Assembly (NCBI GenBank): GCA_009838975.1
Contig: VXQO01000048.1
Span: forward strand, 54,523-118,522
Reading direction: 5' to 3'
Length of the DNA stretch: 64,000 nucleotides
From: Gemmatimonadota bacterium
GTDB lineage: Bacteria > Gemmatimonadota > Gemmatimonadetes > Longimicrobiales > Gaopeijiaceae
Below, piece by piece: positions 18,436 through 27,691 of the stretch. Both the position numbers and the translations under genes were made by a program. The notes under the pieces were generated by a model that did not search any database, was not told where the DNA came from, and worked only from the letters and a program-made list of their open reading frames with translations. Each line of letters starts with the position of its first letter. Positions within the stretch are counted from its first letter, which is position 1.

Positions 18436-19413
18436 ATGAATCAAGCGCTGAACCCGGTCGGGCTGCAGGAATTGCTCGATGCCGGCGTCCACTTCGGACA
18501 CCAGACAAGGCGATGGAACCCGAGGATGCGGCCGTTCATCTTCGGCGAACGCAACGGCATCCACATCATCGACCTGCGAAAGACCCTCGATCGGCTCGAG
18601 CGGGCCAGGGATGCCGTTCGGCGGACTGTGCTCAAGGGAGAGAACGTTCTCTTCCTCTCCACAAAGCGGCAGTTGAAGAGCATTATCGAGGAAGAGGCGG
18701 TGCGATGCGGCGCCCACTTCGTGACGGAGCGCTGGCTGGGCGGAATGCTCACCAACTTCCAGACGATTCGCCGACAGATTAGGCGACTCAAGGAACTCGA
18801 GCGCGGACAGGAAGAGAACGCCTTCGAGTTCTACACCAAGAAGGAGCGGTTGCTCCTCGAGCGCGAGCGGGCAAAGCTGGAGAAGTACTTCCATGGTGTG
18901 CGGGAGATGACCCGCCTGCCTGGCGCAATCTTCGTGGTGGATGCCCGGCGGGAGATCATCGGGGTCCGCGAGGCGCACAGGCTCGGCATTCCCGTCATCG
19001 CCATCGCCGATACCAACGTGGATCCATCCCTGATCGACTACCCGATCCCCGGCAACGACGACGCAATCCGTTCGGTCAGCCTGATTGCGTCGCAGATAGC
19101 CGATTGCATAGCGATCGCGCGCCGTGAGGTTCCGGACGATCAACTGCGGCGACAGGCCGAGATGGAGGTCACCACCTACTCCACGGAGACCGGCGAAAAG
19201 TCAGCGGATACCAGTCAAATGCGCCCGCGGCCCCGTCGGCGGAGACCTCGGCCCGAGGCGATCGCGCAGGTCAGGAAGGCTGGCGACGGCGACGACTCCC
19301 CGGCGAAGGGCACCCGGCGGAAGGGACGCAGATCCTCCCCTCCGCGCGGAGAGAAACCCGCGGGTGAAGGTGCCCGGGCCTCCTCGCCTGAGCCGACGCC
19401 CCCGTCCGACTGA
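18436..19413 (+). CDS. rpsB: 30S ribosomal protein S2 with long C-terminal extension
   Basis: 325 residues. Residues 1 to about 235 are standard S2 ([63 protein letters not shown]). The remaining 90 residues are a low-complexity tail alternating basic ([11 protein letters not shown]) and acidic/Pro/Ser stretches, not found in E. coli S2 (241 aa). The ATG at 18436 lies 11 nt after rpsI. The tail would lie on the solvent side of the 30S subunit near bS1 (inference). Confidence 0.95.
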   Translation: MNQALNPVGLQELLDAGVHFGHQTRRWNPRMRPFIFGERNGIHIIDLRKTLDRLERARDAVRRTVLKGENVLFLSTKRQLKSIIEEEAVRCGAHFVTERWLGGMLTNFQTIRRQIRRLKELERGQEENAFEFYTKKERLLLERERAKLEKYFHGVREMTRLPGAIFVVDARREIIGVREAHRLGIPVIAIADTNVDPSLIDYPIPGNDDAIRSVSLIASQIADCIAIARREVPDDQLRRQAEMEVTTYSTETGEKSADTSQMRPRPRRRRPRPEAIAQVRKAGDGDDSPAKGTRRKGRRSSPPRGEKPAGEGARASSPEPTPPSD

Positions 19414-19418
19414 CGGCG

Positions 19419-19442
19419 CGGGCACCGACGCCCATGTGCCCG
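19419..19442 (+). repeat. Hairpin between rpsB and tsf
   Basis: CGGGCAC (19419-19425) and GTGCCCG (19436-19442) form a perfect 7-bp stem around a 10-nt loop, 6 nt after the rpsB stop. There is no U-tract, so it is more likely a processing or mRNA-stability hairpin, or an attenuator, than a classic terminator. Confidence 0.5.
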
Positions 19443-19549
19443 GAAGGCGACCGCCGGCAATGGGAGGCTTCGAGTCGCAGTGTGCCCCTCTCTCGAATCC
19501 GTGCCGGGTGGGCAGCAAGCGATAACCCACGTTTGAAGAACGGTTCACG

Positions 19550-20143
19550 ATGAAGATCAGTGCGAAACAGGTAAAGGAACTCCGCGACAGGACCGGAGCG
19601 GGGATGATGGACTGCAAGAAAGCGCTCCAGGAGACCGGTGGCGATACCGAAGCGGCGATCGATCTCCTTCGCAGCAAGGGGGAGGCGAAGGCGGCGAAGA
19701 GGGCCGGGCGGTCGGCCAACGAGGGTACGGTGGCGAGCTACATTCACCACGGTGGACGCATCGGCGTTCTCGTCGAGATGAACTGCGAAACCGATTTCGT
19801 GGCCAACACGGATCACTTCAGGGCCCTGGCCAGGGATGTCGCCATGCATGTGGCCGCTTCCGACCCTCTGGCGGTGGAGGCCGGAGACATCGATCGCGCC
19901 ATCGTCGATCGGGAAAAAGCCATCTTTGCGGAACAGGCGGCGCGCGATGGAAAGCCGGAACACATCAGGGACAGGATAGTCCAGGGGAAGCTCGCGAAAT
20001 TCTTCAGGGAACGGGTTCTCGTCGAGCAGGCCTACATCAAGGATCCAGACCGGACGGTGGGGGAGCTGATCACCGAAGTCTCGGCGCGGACCGGCGAGAA
20101 GATCGGGGTGGCCCGGTTCTCCAGGTTCCAGGTGGGTGGGTGA
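19550..20143 (+). CDS. tsf: Elongation factor Ts, compact form
   Basis: 197 residues, like the short EF-Ts of Thermus and shorter than the 283-residue E. coli protein. The UBA-like N-terminal domain (VKELRDRTGAGMMDCKKAL) and the nucleotide-exchange core with CETDFVAN are present. The second core subdomain is reduced, and the C-terminal module IGVARFSRFQVG closes the protein. It recycles EF-Tu from GDP to GTP form. It follows rpsB after 136 nt and overlaps pyrH by 4 nt (GTGA). Confidence 0.95.
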   Translation: MKISAKQVKELRDRTGAGMMDCKKALQETGGDTEAAIDLLRSKGEAKAAKRAGRSANEGTVASYIHHGGRIGVLVEMNCETDFVANTDHFRALARDVAMHVAASDPLAVEAGDIDRAIVDREKAIFAEQAARDGKPEHIRDRIVQGKLAKFFRERVLVEQAYIKDPDRTVGELITEVSARTGEKIGVARFSRFQVGG

Positions 20144-20877
20144 CGGTCCGTAGCATGAGCGGGAAAAGGAGCACCGGGTACGGTCGCGTCCTTCTCAAAC
20201 TGTCGGGCGAGGCGCTAGCGGGAGAGAAGGGATTCGGGATCGATCCGCAGGTCGTGGATGGGCTCACCAACGAGATACGGAACATACACAAGCTGGGCGT
20301 GGCGCTGGGGCTGGTCATAGGTGGTGGCAACATCGTTCGAGGAGCCATCGCCAGCCAGCGGGGCATGGACCGGGTATCCGCCGACTACATGGGCATGCTG
20401 GCCACAATCATGAACGCACTGGCGATCCAGGATCTGCTCGAAAGAAAGGGTGTCGATACGCGGGTGATGACCGCGATTCGCATGCCCCAGCTCGCCGAAC
20501 CGTATATTCGCCGCAGAGCCGTACGCCACCTCGAAAAGGGCAGGGTCGTGATCTTCGCCGGCGGAACCGGCAACCCCTACTTCTCGACCGATACGGCTGC
20601 GGTGCTCAGGGCCATTGAAATGAACGCGGACATCGTCATCAAGGCGACCAAGGTGCGCGGTGTCTTCACGGCCGATCCCGTGAGCGATCCGAACGCCGAG
20701 TTCATCCCGCACATTTCGTTCCACGAGGTGGTTGCCCGCGACCTGCGCATCATGGACACGGCGGCCGTGTCCCTTTGCAGGGACAACGATCTGCCTATTA
20801 TCGTGCTCAATCTTGACGACCAGGGCGCCGTGCGTCGGGCGATCCATGGCGAGAGGGTGGGAACGCTGGTCTCCTAG
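20140..20877 (+). CDS. pyrH: UMP kinase
   Basis: 245 residues of the amino-acid-kinase fold: RVLLKLSGEALAG near the N-terminus, the VIGGGNIVRG glycine loop, YMGMLATIMNALA, and FAGGTGNPYFSTDTAA for phosphate and nucleotide binding. It makes UDP from UMP. The GTG at 20140 overlaps the tsf stop (GTGA); an ATG at 20155 is an alternative that removes five residues. The tsf-pyrH-frr order is conserved in most bacteria. Confidence 0.96.
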   Translation: MTVRSMSGKRSTGYGRVLLKLSGEALAGEKGFGIDPQVVDGLTNEIRNIHKLGVALGLVIGGGNIVRGAIASQRGMDRVSADYMGMLATIMNALAIQDLLERKGVDTRVMTAIRMPQLAEPYIRRRAVRHLEKGRVVIFAGGTGNPYFSTDTAAVLRAIEMNADIVIKATKVRGVFTADPVSDPNAEFIPHISFHEVVARDLRIMDTAAVSLCRDNDLPIIVLNLDDQGAVRRAIHGERVGTLVS

Positions 20878-20920
20878 CGACGTTTCGCTCAGAGAATACC
20901 GATTTCGAGAGGAGGACGTC

Positions 20921-21472
20921 TTGCCGGTCATCGACGATACAAGAGACAGAATGGAGAATGCCCTGGCAGCCGTGCGCCGCGAGTTCGCCACGGTTCGAAC
21001 CGGCAAGGCGGTTCCCGCGATTCTCGATTCCGTCCGGGTCAGCGCCTACGGGGGTCAGATGCCCCTGAATCAGGTCGCGACCGTATCCGCTCCGGACCCC
21101 ACGCTCCTGGTGGTCCAACCCTTTGACCCCTCCCTGCTGTCCGAAGTGGAGAAGGCGATCCTGACCGCGAACCTGGGACTCAACCCGTCCAACGACGGGT
21201 CCATCATTCGCGTACCGGTACCGCCTCTCAGCGAAGAGCGGAGGAGGCAGTACGTGCGCCTGCTCCACCGGATGGCCGAAGAGGGCCGCATTTCGGTACG
21301 GCACGCTCGCCAGGCCGGGAACGACGAGGTCAAGCAGCGCCTCAAGGCCCACGAGACGGGCGAAGACGAAGCGCATCGGCTCATGGCCGAAGTCCAGAAG
21401 CTCACCGAGGAATTCGGCGGAAGGATCGACACCGCCCTCGCCGAGAAGGAGAAGGAGGTGATGGCGATCTGA
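20921..21472 (+). CDS. frr: Ribosome recycling factor
   Basis: 183 residues. The three-helix bundle is recognisable from RMENALAAVRREFATVRTGKA, VQPFDPSLLSEVEKAILTA, and RIPVP-like IRVPVPPLSEERR, ending in the long helix AEVQKLTEEFGGRIDTAL. With EF-G it splits post-termination ribosomes. I choose the TTG at 20921 because it is preceded by a perfect GAGGAGG with 6-nt spacing and gives the standard length. The frame upstream is the antiphase of pyrH. Confidence 0.95.
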   Translation: MPVIDDTRDRMENALAAVRREFATVRTGKAVPAILDSVRVSAYGGQMPLNQVATVSAPDPTLLVVQPFDPSLLSEVEKAILTANLGLNPSNDGSIIRVPVPPLSEERRRQYVRLLHRMAEEGRISVRHARQAGNDEVKQRLKAHETGEDEAHRLMAEVQKLTEEFGGRIDTALAEKEKEVMAI

Positions 21473-21495
21473 AGGATCGACTGGACCGGATCAGG

Positions 21496-22209
21496 GTGAA
21501 CGGCAGTGTCCCCCGCCACGTGGCCGTGATCATGGACGGAAACGGCCGTTGGGCACGACACAGGGGTCTGCCGCGACACGCGGGGCACCTCGAGGGGATG
21601 AAGGCGGTTCGGGAGACGGTCGAGGGCGCTTGCGCGACGGGAGTCGAAATCCTGACGCTGTTCGCTTTCTCGACGGAGAACTGGAAGCGTCCCAACGACG
21701 AGATCGAGGCTCTCATGGGTGTGCTGCAGACTTTCGCCAGGAGCGAGCGCGACAACCTGGTTCGTGAAGGTGTGGCAGTCAGGGTCCTGGGTGAACTCGA
21801 TCGTCTGGACGGATCATCGCGTGCGGCAGTGAGGCGCATCATGGACGCCACGCGCGGCGGAAGCAGACTGCTGCTCAATCTTCTGGTTTCCTATGGGGCC
21901 CGCGAAGAGATCGCTCGCGCGGCCCGCGAACTGGCTGTGCAGGCGAAGGACGGTGTCCTCGATCCGGAACGGATCGACACGGACACCGTGGCCAGCGCGC
22001 TCTACACCGGCGATCTGCCGGATCCGGACCTTCTGATTCGGACTTCCGGCGAATTCCGGATCAGCAATTTCATGCTCTGGCAACTCGCGTACTCTGAACT
22101 GTACATCACATCCGTGTACTGGCCGGACTTCACGCGTGAAGACCTGTTTGCCGCCATACTCGACTACCAGCGTCGCGACCGCCGCTTCGGCCGGATCGTG
22201 ACCGGATGA
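21496..22209 (+). CDS. uppS: Undecaprenyl diphosphate synthase (cis-prenyltransferase)
   Basis: 237 residues with the family signatures in order: HVAVIMDGNGRWA (catalytic Asp and Asn), RHAGHLEGMKAVRETV, LFAFSTENWKRP, and DLLIRTSGEFRISNFMLWQ with AYSELYI. It extends FPP with IPP to the C55 lipid carrier used for peptidoglycan and other envelope polymers. The GTG start at 21496 is 23 nt after frr. It is directly upstream of cdsA and dxr, so isoprenoid supply and envelope lipids share a transcript. Confidence 0.96.
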   Translation: MNGSVPRHVAVIMDGNGRWARHRGLPRHAGHLEGMKAVRETVEGACATGVEILTLFAFSTENWKRPNDEIEALMGVLQTFARSERDNLVREGVAVRVLGELDRLDGSSRAAVRRIMDATRGGSRLLLNLLVSYGAREEIARAARELAVQAKDGVLDPERIDTDTVASALYTGDLPDPDLLIRTSGEFRISNFMLWQLAYSELYITSVYWPDFTREDLFAAILDYQRRDRRFGRIVTG

Positions 22210-22246
22210 CGGTAGTGTTGGCGCGTCGAGAGGCGGCGTTCAGCTC

Positions 22247-23119
22247 GTGATTTCGCCGGAACTCCGCGCTCGCTTCCTGGTGGCCGCATGCGGGATCCCC
22301 CTCGCCCTCGCTGCGATGTACTTCGGGGGTTGGGCTCTTGCGGTGATGCTGTCCGGCGTTGCCGCGCTCGCGGCCCGGGAGTTCTACAACCTCAGCTCCG
22401 ATCCGGGCGGCCGTCCCTTCCGGTGGCTCGGGATTCCCGCGTCCGTGCTCCTGGTCGTGTTGGCGGCCGTTGAAACCGACTTTCGGCGGTGGTCCGACCA
22501 CGCGCTCGCGTTGCTGTTGCTCCTTGGTCTCGCGAGCCTCGCCGCTGCGGTCTTCGACAAGCGCGTCCAGCAGGCGCTTCTTTCGTCCGCGGCGACGGTT
22601 TCCGGGGCGCTCTACACTGGAGGGACCCTCTCCTTCGGCATCTTCATCCGCAATCTGCCCGAGGTCAGGGGGACATCCCCGGCACAGCCGTCGGAGGGGT
22701 TCATTCTCCTGCTGCTCCCCGTGCTGGTCACATGGGCGTCGGACACCTGCGCCTATTTCGCGGGGAAGACGCTCGGCCGCAGAAGGCTTGCTCCCCACGT
22801 CAGCCCGGGAAAGACCGTGGAGGGTAGTGTCGCCGGTCTGATGGGAGCCGCGGTGATGGGCTTCGCGCTCGGGTTCCTGCTCGACGACTACCCCGGTTTC
22901 CCCATTGTACCCGCCACCGGCGCACTGATTGGACTCCTGCTGGGCATTGCGGGCCAGCTCGGCGATCTCGCCGAATCCCGCCTGAAACGGGAGGCGGGTG
23001 TGAAGGACTCGGGGAGCATCCTGCCCGGGCACGGCGGAATGCTCGACCGTTTCGACGCTCTGTTCTTCACGATTCCCCTGGCCTATGGACTCATTGTGAT
23101 CAGCGGGCTCCCGTGGTGA
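22247..23119 (+). CDS. cdsA: Phosphatidate cytidylyltransferase (CDP-diglyceride synthase)
   Basis: 290 residues with about eight membrane helices. The C-terminal signature is present: SDTCAYFAGKTLGRRRLAP, then HVSPGKTVEGSVAG, then VKDSGSILPGHGGMLDRFD. It makes CDP-diacylglycerol from phosphatidate and CTP, the branch point for all phospholipids. GTG start at 22247 with GAGAGGCGG upstream. The stop lies inside the first codons of dxr, which indicates coupled translation. Confidence 0.96.
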   Translation: MISPELRARFLVAACGIPLALAAMYFGGWALAVMLSGVAALAAREFYNLSSDPGGRPFRWLGIPASVLLVVLAAVETDFRRWSDHALALLLLLGLASLAAAVFDKRVQQALLSSAATVSGALYTGGTLSFGIFIRNLPEVRGTSPAQPSEGFILLLLPVLVTWASDTCAYFAGKTLGRRRLAPHVSPGKTVEGSVAGLMGAAVMGFALGFLLDDYPGFPIVPATGALIGLLLGIAGQLGDLAESRLKREAGVKDSGSILPGHGGMLDRFDALFFTIPLAYGLIVISGLPW

Positions 23120-24273
23120 AACGCATCGTGGTCCTGGGCGCGACGGGGTCGGTCGGACGGTCCGCCCTCGAGGTGATACGGCGGCACCCGGCGCGCTTCC
23201 GGATCGTCGGCCTTTCGGCCCGCCGGTCGGTCACCGCGCTCGAAGCACTCGCGCGTGAGTTCACGCCGGACGGCGTTGCGCTGGCCGATCCGGCGGCACT
23301 CGACGACAGACCTGACCTGGTGACTGCGGGCTGGCAGGCCGGGCCGGAAGCCGTGACGGAGCTGGCTCGCCTTCCGCAGGCCGATGTCGTGCTCAATGCG
23401 GTGGTGGGCGCCGCCGGCCTCCGAGCGACGATCACCGCCCTCGAGGCCGGAAAGCGCTGTGCACTGGCCAACAAGGAGTCGCTTGTCGCGGCGGGAGAAT
23501 TGGTTCTCGAAGCCGGGCGGCGCGGCGGCGGTGAACTGGTGCCCGTCGACAGCGAACATTCGGCGATCCTGCAGTGTATGGGGGGTGCCCGCCGTCGCGA
23601 AGTGCGGCGCATCATCCTGACTGCCAGCGGCGGTCCGTTCCGCAAGACCGGCATGGCCGAACTGGAACGGGTCACGGCCGGGATGGCACTGCGGCACCCA
23701 ACCTGGAACATGGGGTCCAAGATCACGATCGATTCCGCCACCCTTGCGAACAAGGCACTGGAGGTGATCGAAGCACACTTCCTCTACGGGCTTCCCTACG
23801 ACCGGATCGACGTCGTCGTGCACCCCACTTCGATCGTCCATTCCCTTGTCGAGTTCGTGGATGGTTCGGTGCTTGCCCAGATGGGTGAGCCCACCATGGA
23901 GCTTCCGATCCTCCACGCATTGACCTGGCCGCGCCGGCCTCCGGATGAGAAGCTCTGCACCTTCGATCCGGTACGATGCTCACCGCTCGCGTTCGAATCC
24001 GTCGACGAGGAACGCTTCCCGCTCTTCGCGCTCGGAGTAGCCGCGGGCCGGGCAGGCGGTGGCGCGCCGGCGGTGTTCAACGCGGCCAACGAGGCGGCCG
24101 TGACCGCGTTTCTGGACGGGAGGGTTACCTTCACCGGAATGGCCGACGTGGTCGCGGCGGTGCTGCGCGGCCTCGAGGGGCGGAACGCACGCTCCCTCGA
24201 GCAGGTGGTGGAGGTGGACCACGACGCCAGGCGACTGGCTGAAGCGGAGATTGCCGCTGCCGGAGGGTCGTGA
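23113..24273 (+). CDS. dxr: 1-deoxy-D-xylulose 5-phosphate reductoisomerase
   Basis: 386 residues. The NADPH fold begins with VLGATGSVGRSALEVIRRHP. ALANKESLVAAGELV, the metal-binding PVDSEHSAILQC and the flap ILTASGGPFR follow, then HPTWNMGSKITIDSATLANK, with the C-terminal four-helix domain after it. It catalyses the committed step of the MEP isoprenoid pathway and is the fosmidomycin target. GTG at 23113 (or 23116) overlaps the cdsA stop. Confidence 0.97.
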   Translation: MVKRIVVLGATGSVGRSALEVIRRHPARFRIVGLSARRSVTALEALAREFTPDGVALADPAALDDRPDLVTAGWQAGPEAVTELARLPQADVVLNAVVGAAGLRATITALEAGKRCALANKESLVAAGELVLEAGRRGGGELVPVDSEHSAILQCMGGARRREVRRIILTASGGPFRKTGMAELERVTAGMALRHPTWNMGSKITIDSATLANKALEVIEAHFLYGLPYDRIDVVVHPTSIVHSLVEFVDGSVLAQMGEPTMELPILHALTWPRRPPDEKLCTFDPVRCSPLAFESVDEERFPLFALGVAAGRAGGGAPAVFNAANEAAVTAFLDGRVTFTGMADVVAAVLRGLEGRNARSLEQVVEVDHDARRLAEAEIAAAGGS

Positions 24274-24302
24274 TCGCAAGCACGGAAGCAAGGAAGGGAT
24301 AG

Positions 24303-25640
24303 ATGACGATATTGGCGACGATCGTTCTGCTCGGCGTCCTCATCTTCGTTCATGAACTGGGTCATTTCTGGGCGGCCAAGGCCGTGGGCGTGGGCGTAGA
24401 GCGCTTTTCGATCGGGCTGGGACCCCGGGTCTGGGGATTTGAGCGCGGCGGTACCGAATACGTCCTGGCGGCCATTCCCCTGGGTGGCTACGTGAAGATG
24501 CAGGGGATGGAGGACGAAGTAATGGAGCACCTCGAGGGTGGCCCCGGGAATGCTCCGAGGAGGCCCCGGGAAGGAGATTTCGACGGACGCCCCATCTGGG
24601 CCCGTGCCTTCGTCATCTCGGCCGGGGTCGCCATGAACATGCTCTTCGCATTCGTCCTCTACACCTCCGTCGCCGCCTTCTGGGGCTACCGGGACATGGC
24701 CACGACCCGGGTGATGGCGGTGGACGAGACTTCTCTGCCGGCCGGAACGGAGGCACTGGCGGGGTTGACCCCGGGGGCCGAGATCGTGGGCGTCGGGCCG
24801 GTCGTGCCCGAACTGTGGGGCGACGTGCGGCGTGGTCTTGTCGACGCAGTCCCCGGTCCCTTGACGGTCGAGACCGCCGCTCCGTCCGCCCGCTTCGAGA
24901 TCCGGATACCCGAGGATCCCGACGCGCGGCTCGCCCTCGCAGGCTCTCTCCAATACTGGGTCGATGCGGTTGTGGGTCGCGTCGAACCGGGGACTCCGGC
25001 GGCGGATGCGTCGATGGAGGCGGGAGACAGGGTGACGAGTGTCGCGGGTGTGCCCGTCGCGAACTGGGCGGAGATGGTAAGGGAGATCGGCGCACGGCCA
25101 GGAGAACGGGTGGAGATCGGTGTGCTGCGAGGCGAGACTCCCCTCGTCCGGGCGGTGGAGCTGGAATCTGTTGGTGATGGAGAAGATGAGCGCGGCAGGT
25201 TGGGCGTCGTGCAGACGCTGCCGGAGGTCGCGGTTCCGGTGCGCCCGGGGCAGGCCGTCGCTGCCGGCTGGGACGAAACCGTCGGGATCACGCGGTTGAT
25301 CCTGGGCTTCCTGGGTGATCTCGTCACCGGAAGCGTATCTCCCCGCGACGTGGGCTCCATCGGGACCATCGCCGTGGCGTCCGGGGAGGCAGCGTCGCAG
25401 GGGATTGCGACCTTCCTGCGCTTCATGGCTCTCTTCAGTGTAAACCTGGCGATCCTGAACATGCTCCCCATACCGGTGCTGGATGGGGGACACATGGTGT
25501 TTCTGGGGATCGAACTCGTCCGGGGCGAAAAGCTGTCGGTCAAACAGCGAATCCGCTGGAGCAAGGTCGGTGTGTGGGTCGTCCTGGGAATCATGGTGTG
25601 GGCGCTCGGCAACGATCTGCTGCGCTTTCTGGGGCTGTAA
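24303..25640 (+). CDS. rseP: RIP metalloprotease RseP (site-2 protease)
   Basis: 445 residues. The zinc motif HELGH sits in the first membrane helix (LIFVHELGHFWAAKAVGV), followed by FSIGLGP and a GGYVKM element. Two PDZ-like regions lie in the periplasmic part (about residues 130-290), and the C-terminal membrane motif NMLPIPVLDGGHMVF supplies the third zinc ligand. It cleaves anti-sigma factors and leftover signal peptides within the membrane. The ATG at 24303 follows AAGGAAGGG. It is last in the rplM-to-rseP run and converges on the minus-strand hydrolase with 2 nt between stops. Confidence 0.95.
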   Translation: MTILATIVLLGVLIFVHELGHFWAAKAVGVGVERFSIGLGPRVWGFERGGTEYVLAAIPLGGYVKMQGMEDEVMEHLEGGPGNAPRRPREGDFDGRPIWARAFVISAGVAMNMLFAFVLYTSVAAFWGYRDMATTRVMAVDETSLPAGTEALAGLTPGAEIVGVGPVVPELWGDVRRGLVDAVPGPLTVETAAPSARFEIRIPEDPDARLALAGSLQYWVDAVVGRVEPGTPAADASMEAGDRVTSVAGVPVANWAEMVREIGARPGERVEIGVLRGETPLVRAVELESVGDGEDERGRLGVVQTLPEVAVPVRPGQAVAAGWDETVGITRLILGFLGDLVTGSVSPRDVGSIGTIAVASGEAASQGIATFLRFMALFSVNLAILNMLPIPVLDGGHMVFLGIELVRGEKLSVKQRIRWSKVGVWVVLGIMVWALGNDLLRFLGL

Positions 25641-25642
25641 CC

Positions 25643-26464
25643 TCAGAAGAGCGACAGCTGGGCAGGCGCGGCGCGCCGGCGCAACTCAACAAGGTCGAGG
25701 AGGGGGGTGGGCTCCTCCATTCCGGCCACAAGGACCTCACCGGCGAACCCCTGTCGTCGCAGGGCCCGCGACATCACGGACCTCGCCAACTCCGGCGTGT
25801 TCGTTTCCTCCGAGAGATGGGCCAGTACTACGACCGAGAGGCGGGAGCTTGTCAGTTGACTTGCGAAGGCGGCTGCGGCCCGGTTGGAAAGGTGGCCGTG
25901 GCTGGAAGCGATTCTGGACTTGACTGACAACGGGTAGTCGGCTTGCCAGAGCATCGCCTCGTCGTGATTCGACTCGATCACCAGGGCATCGCAACCCCGC
26001 AACGCGTGTCTGACCTGTGTGGTGGGCTTGCCCAGGTCCGTCGCGATGCCCAGGCGCAAGCCGGTCGAAGCGTCGGCGACGGCGACCGCGACAGGATCGG
26101 CTGCGTCGTGAACCGTGATGCATGGATCAATTCGAAGGTCACCAAGATCGAGCTCGTAGCCGGGTCGGTAGACGTGGACTGTTTCGTTGCCGCGCAGAGA
26201 TTTGCGGCAGGCATGCCTTGTTCCGGCAGTCATGTACAGCGCGGTGCCATGGGCACGCGCGAAGACGCCGGCTCCTCGGGTGTGGTCGCCGTGCTCATGA
26301 GTGATCAGGATCGCGGAGAGACTGTCCGGGGTCACCCCGAGCAGGTTCAACCGCCTGCCCAGTTCACGGCCGCTGAGTCCGGCGTCGACCAGTATCCGGG
26401 TAGACTCCGTGCAGACCAGGGTCGCGTTGCCACGGCTGCCGCTGGCCAGTACTGAAAAGCGCAC
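25643..26464 (-). CDS. MBL-fold metallohydrolase, WalJ/YycJ type
   Basis: 273 residues. FSVLASGSRGNATLV opens the fold, ITHEHGDHTRG is the H-x-H-x-D-H metal site, and ESNHDE and SSHGHLSN supply the remaining ligands, the pattern of WalJ/YycJ single-domain MBL proteins (putative 5'-3' exonuclease linked to cell-wall/replication coordination in Firmicutes). No WalK/WalR genes adjoin. The GTG start is 3 nt after the stop of the GlmU-like gene, so it belongs to that transcript. The cellular role in diderms is unknown. Confidence 0.88.
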   Translation of the reverse strand: MRFSVLASGSRGNATLVCTESTRILVDAGLSGRELGRRLNLLGVTPDSLSAILITHEHGDHTRGAGVFARAHGTALYMTAGTRHACRKSLRGNETVHVYRPGYELDLGDLRIDPCITVHDAADPVAVAVADASTGLRLGIATDLGKPTTQVRHALRGCDALVIESNHDEAMLWQADYPLSVKSRIASSHGHLSNRAAAAFASQLTSSRLSVVVLAHLSEETNTPELARSVMSRALRRQGFAGEVLVAGMEEPTPLLDLVELRRRAAPAQLSLF

Positions 26465-26467
26465 GAT

Positions 26468-27691
26468 TCAGGAAGGCTGCGTGGAGGCTCGAAGGGGAGC
26501 TGTGGAGCTGAAGGCCCGGCCGTAAAGGCTCCGCATCCCGTCGGTCATCGGCACTCCTCGCCGGGACATGACCCTTGCGGCCGTGTCCAGAAACCGGTCG
26601 AGACGGTATTCCCCGAGTTCCCTTTCGCCCCCCCAGGAAAACGGTGGGACGTCACGCGGGGGCATCCCCCCTCCGAAGAGGTTCGAGCCCGCTCCGACGA
26701 CGGTGCCGGTGTTCAGGAGCGTACCGATCCCGGTGCGCACGTGGTCCCCAAGAAAGCACCCGACCTTCAGCAGTCCGGTGTCCACAACGCTGCCTCCGGT
26801 GCGCAGGCGGACGACACCGTAAGTGTTCTTGAGGTCGGAGTTGCTGGTCATTGCTCCCAGATTCACCCACCGCCCTGCGATCGAGTGACCCAGAAAGCCA
26901 TCGTGAGCCTTGTTGGCAAAACCCAGAATCACGCTCGATTCGACCTCGCCACGTATCCGACACCCCGGTCCAATGGCGGACCCGGCCACTACTCCTCCGA
27001 GGACCAGCGAGTCCGGACCCACATAGGTCGGACCGACGATGCGCGCCGGAGCCTGCACCCGGGCGCCTCTGGACACGATGATCGGCCCTGCGGAAAAGTC
27101 CAGGAATACCCCGGGCTCCACCTGCGCTCCTTCCGCTACCGAGACCATTCCGGAACCGACCACATGGACTCCCGTCGGGACGTCTGTTCCCTCGTAGCGC
27201 GCTCCGTCACTTCGAATCCGGTTGCCGCTGGACGCCATCAGCCCCCAGACCGTGTGCAATACCTCACCGGCCAGCGGGACTTCCGGCCACGCGGGTGGCT
27301 CTTCGGCCGCGAGCAAGGCCACGGGGACCTCGACGCCGTGTGGAACCAGGGCACCGACCACCGCCGATCCTGCAGTGAGCAGCGTGGCGCCGCCGTAGTC
27401 GATGGGTGGGACGGCACCCTCCTCCGGAACGAACCGGCTGTTCAGGTACAGGCGCGCACCCGTGACGCCCGTACGCTTGAGAGTGGTGCACCCGGGAGCA
27501 TCCGGCTCTTCGAACCCGAGCAATCCGCCACCCGCCAGGTGGCCGCTGCACGCCATTCCGAAGACACGCTCGATCCGTGCCCTGAGCGTCTCGGTCCCGA
27601 ACAGCATCTCTCCGGCGGGTCGGGTCAGACTGAAGGGTTGCCAGTTCCGCGCGACGGCGTCGTCGTACAGGAAGAGGCGCCCGGGGTTCAT
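26468..27691 (-). CDS. GlmU-like putative sugar nucleotidyltransferase with left-handed beta-helix
   Basis: 407 residues. The N-terminal part (1 to about 170) starts LFLYDDAVARNWQPFSLTRP. It resembles the GlmU-family 'putative sugar nucleotidyl transferase' proteins of FCB bacteria, but lacks the usual GxGTRM nucleotide loop. The C-terminal half is a hexapeptide-repeat beta-helix (for example GARVQAPARIVGPTYVGPDS). It then contains NSDLKNTYG and GTLLNTGTVVGAGSNLFGG, as in acyltransferase domains of GlmU. Substrate unknown. It overlaps the guanylyltransferase gene by 4 nt and is followed at once by the WalJ-type hydrolase. Confidence 0.82.
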   Translation of the reverse strand: MNPGRLFLYDDAVARNWQPFSLTRPAGEMLFGTETLRARIERVFGMACSGHLAGGGLLGFEEPDAPGCTTLKRTGVTGARLYLNSRFVPEEGAVPPIDYGGATLLTAGSAVVGALVPHGVEVPVALLAAEEPPAWPEVPLAGEVLHTVWGLMASSGNRIRSDGARYEGTDVPTGVHVVGSGMVSVAEGAQVEPGVFLDFSAGPIIVSRGARVQAPARIVGPTYVGPDSLVLGGVVAGSAIGPGCRIRGEVESSVILGFANKAHDGFLGHSIAGRWVNLGAMTSNSDLKNTYGVVRLRTGGSVVDTGLLKVGCFLGDHVRTGIGTLLNTGTVVGAGSNLFGGGMPPRDVPPFSWGGERELGEYRLDRFLDTAARVMSRRGVPMTDGMRSLYGRAFSSTAPLRASTQPS

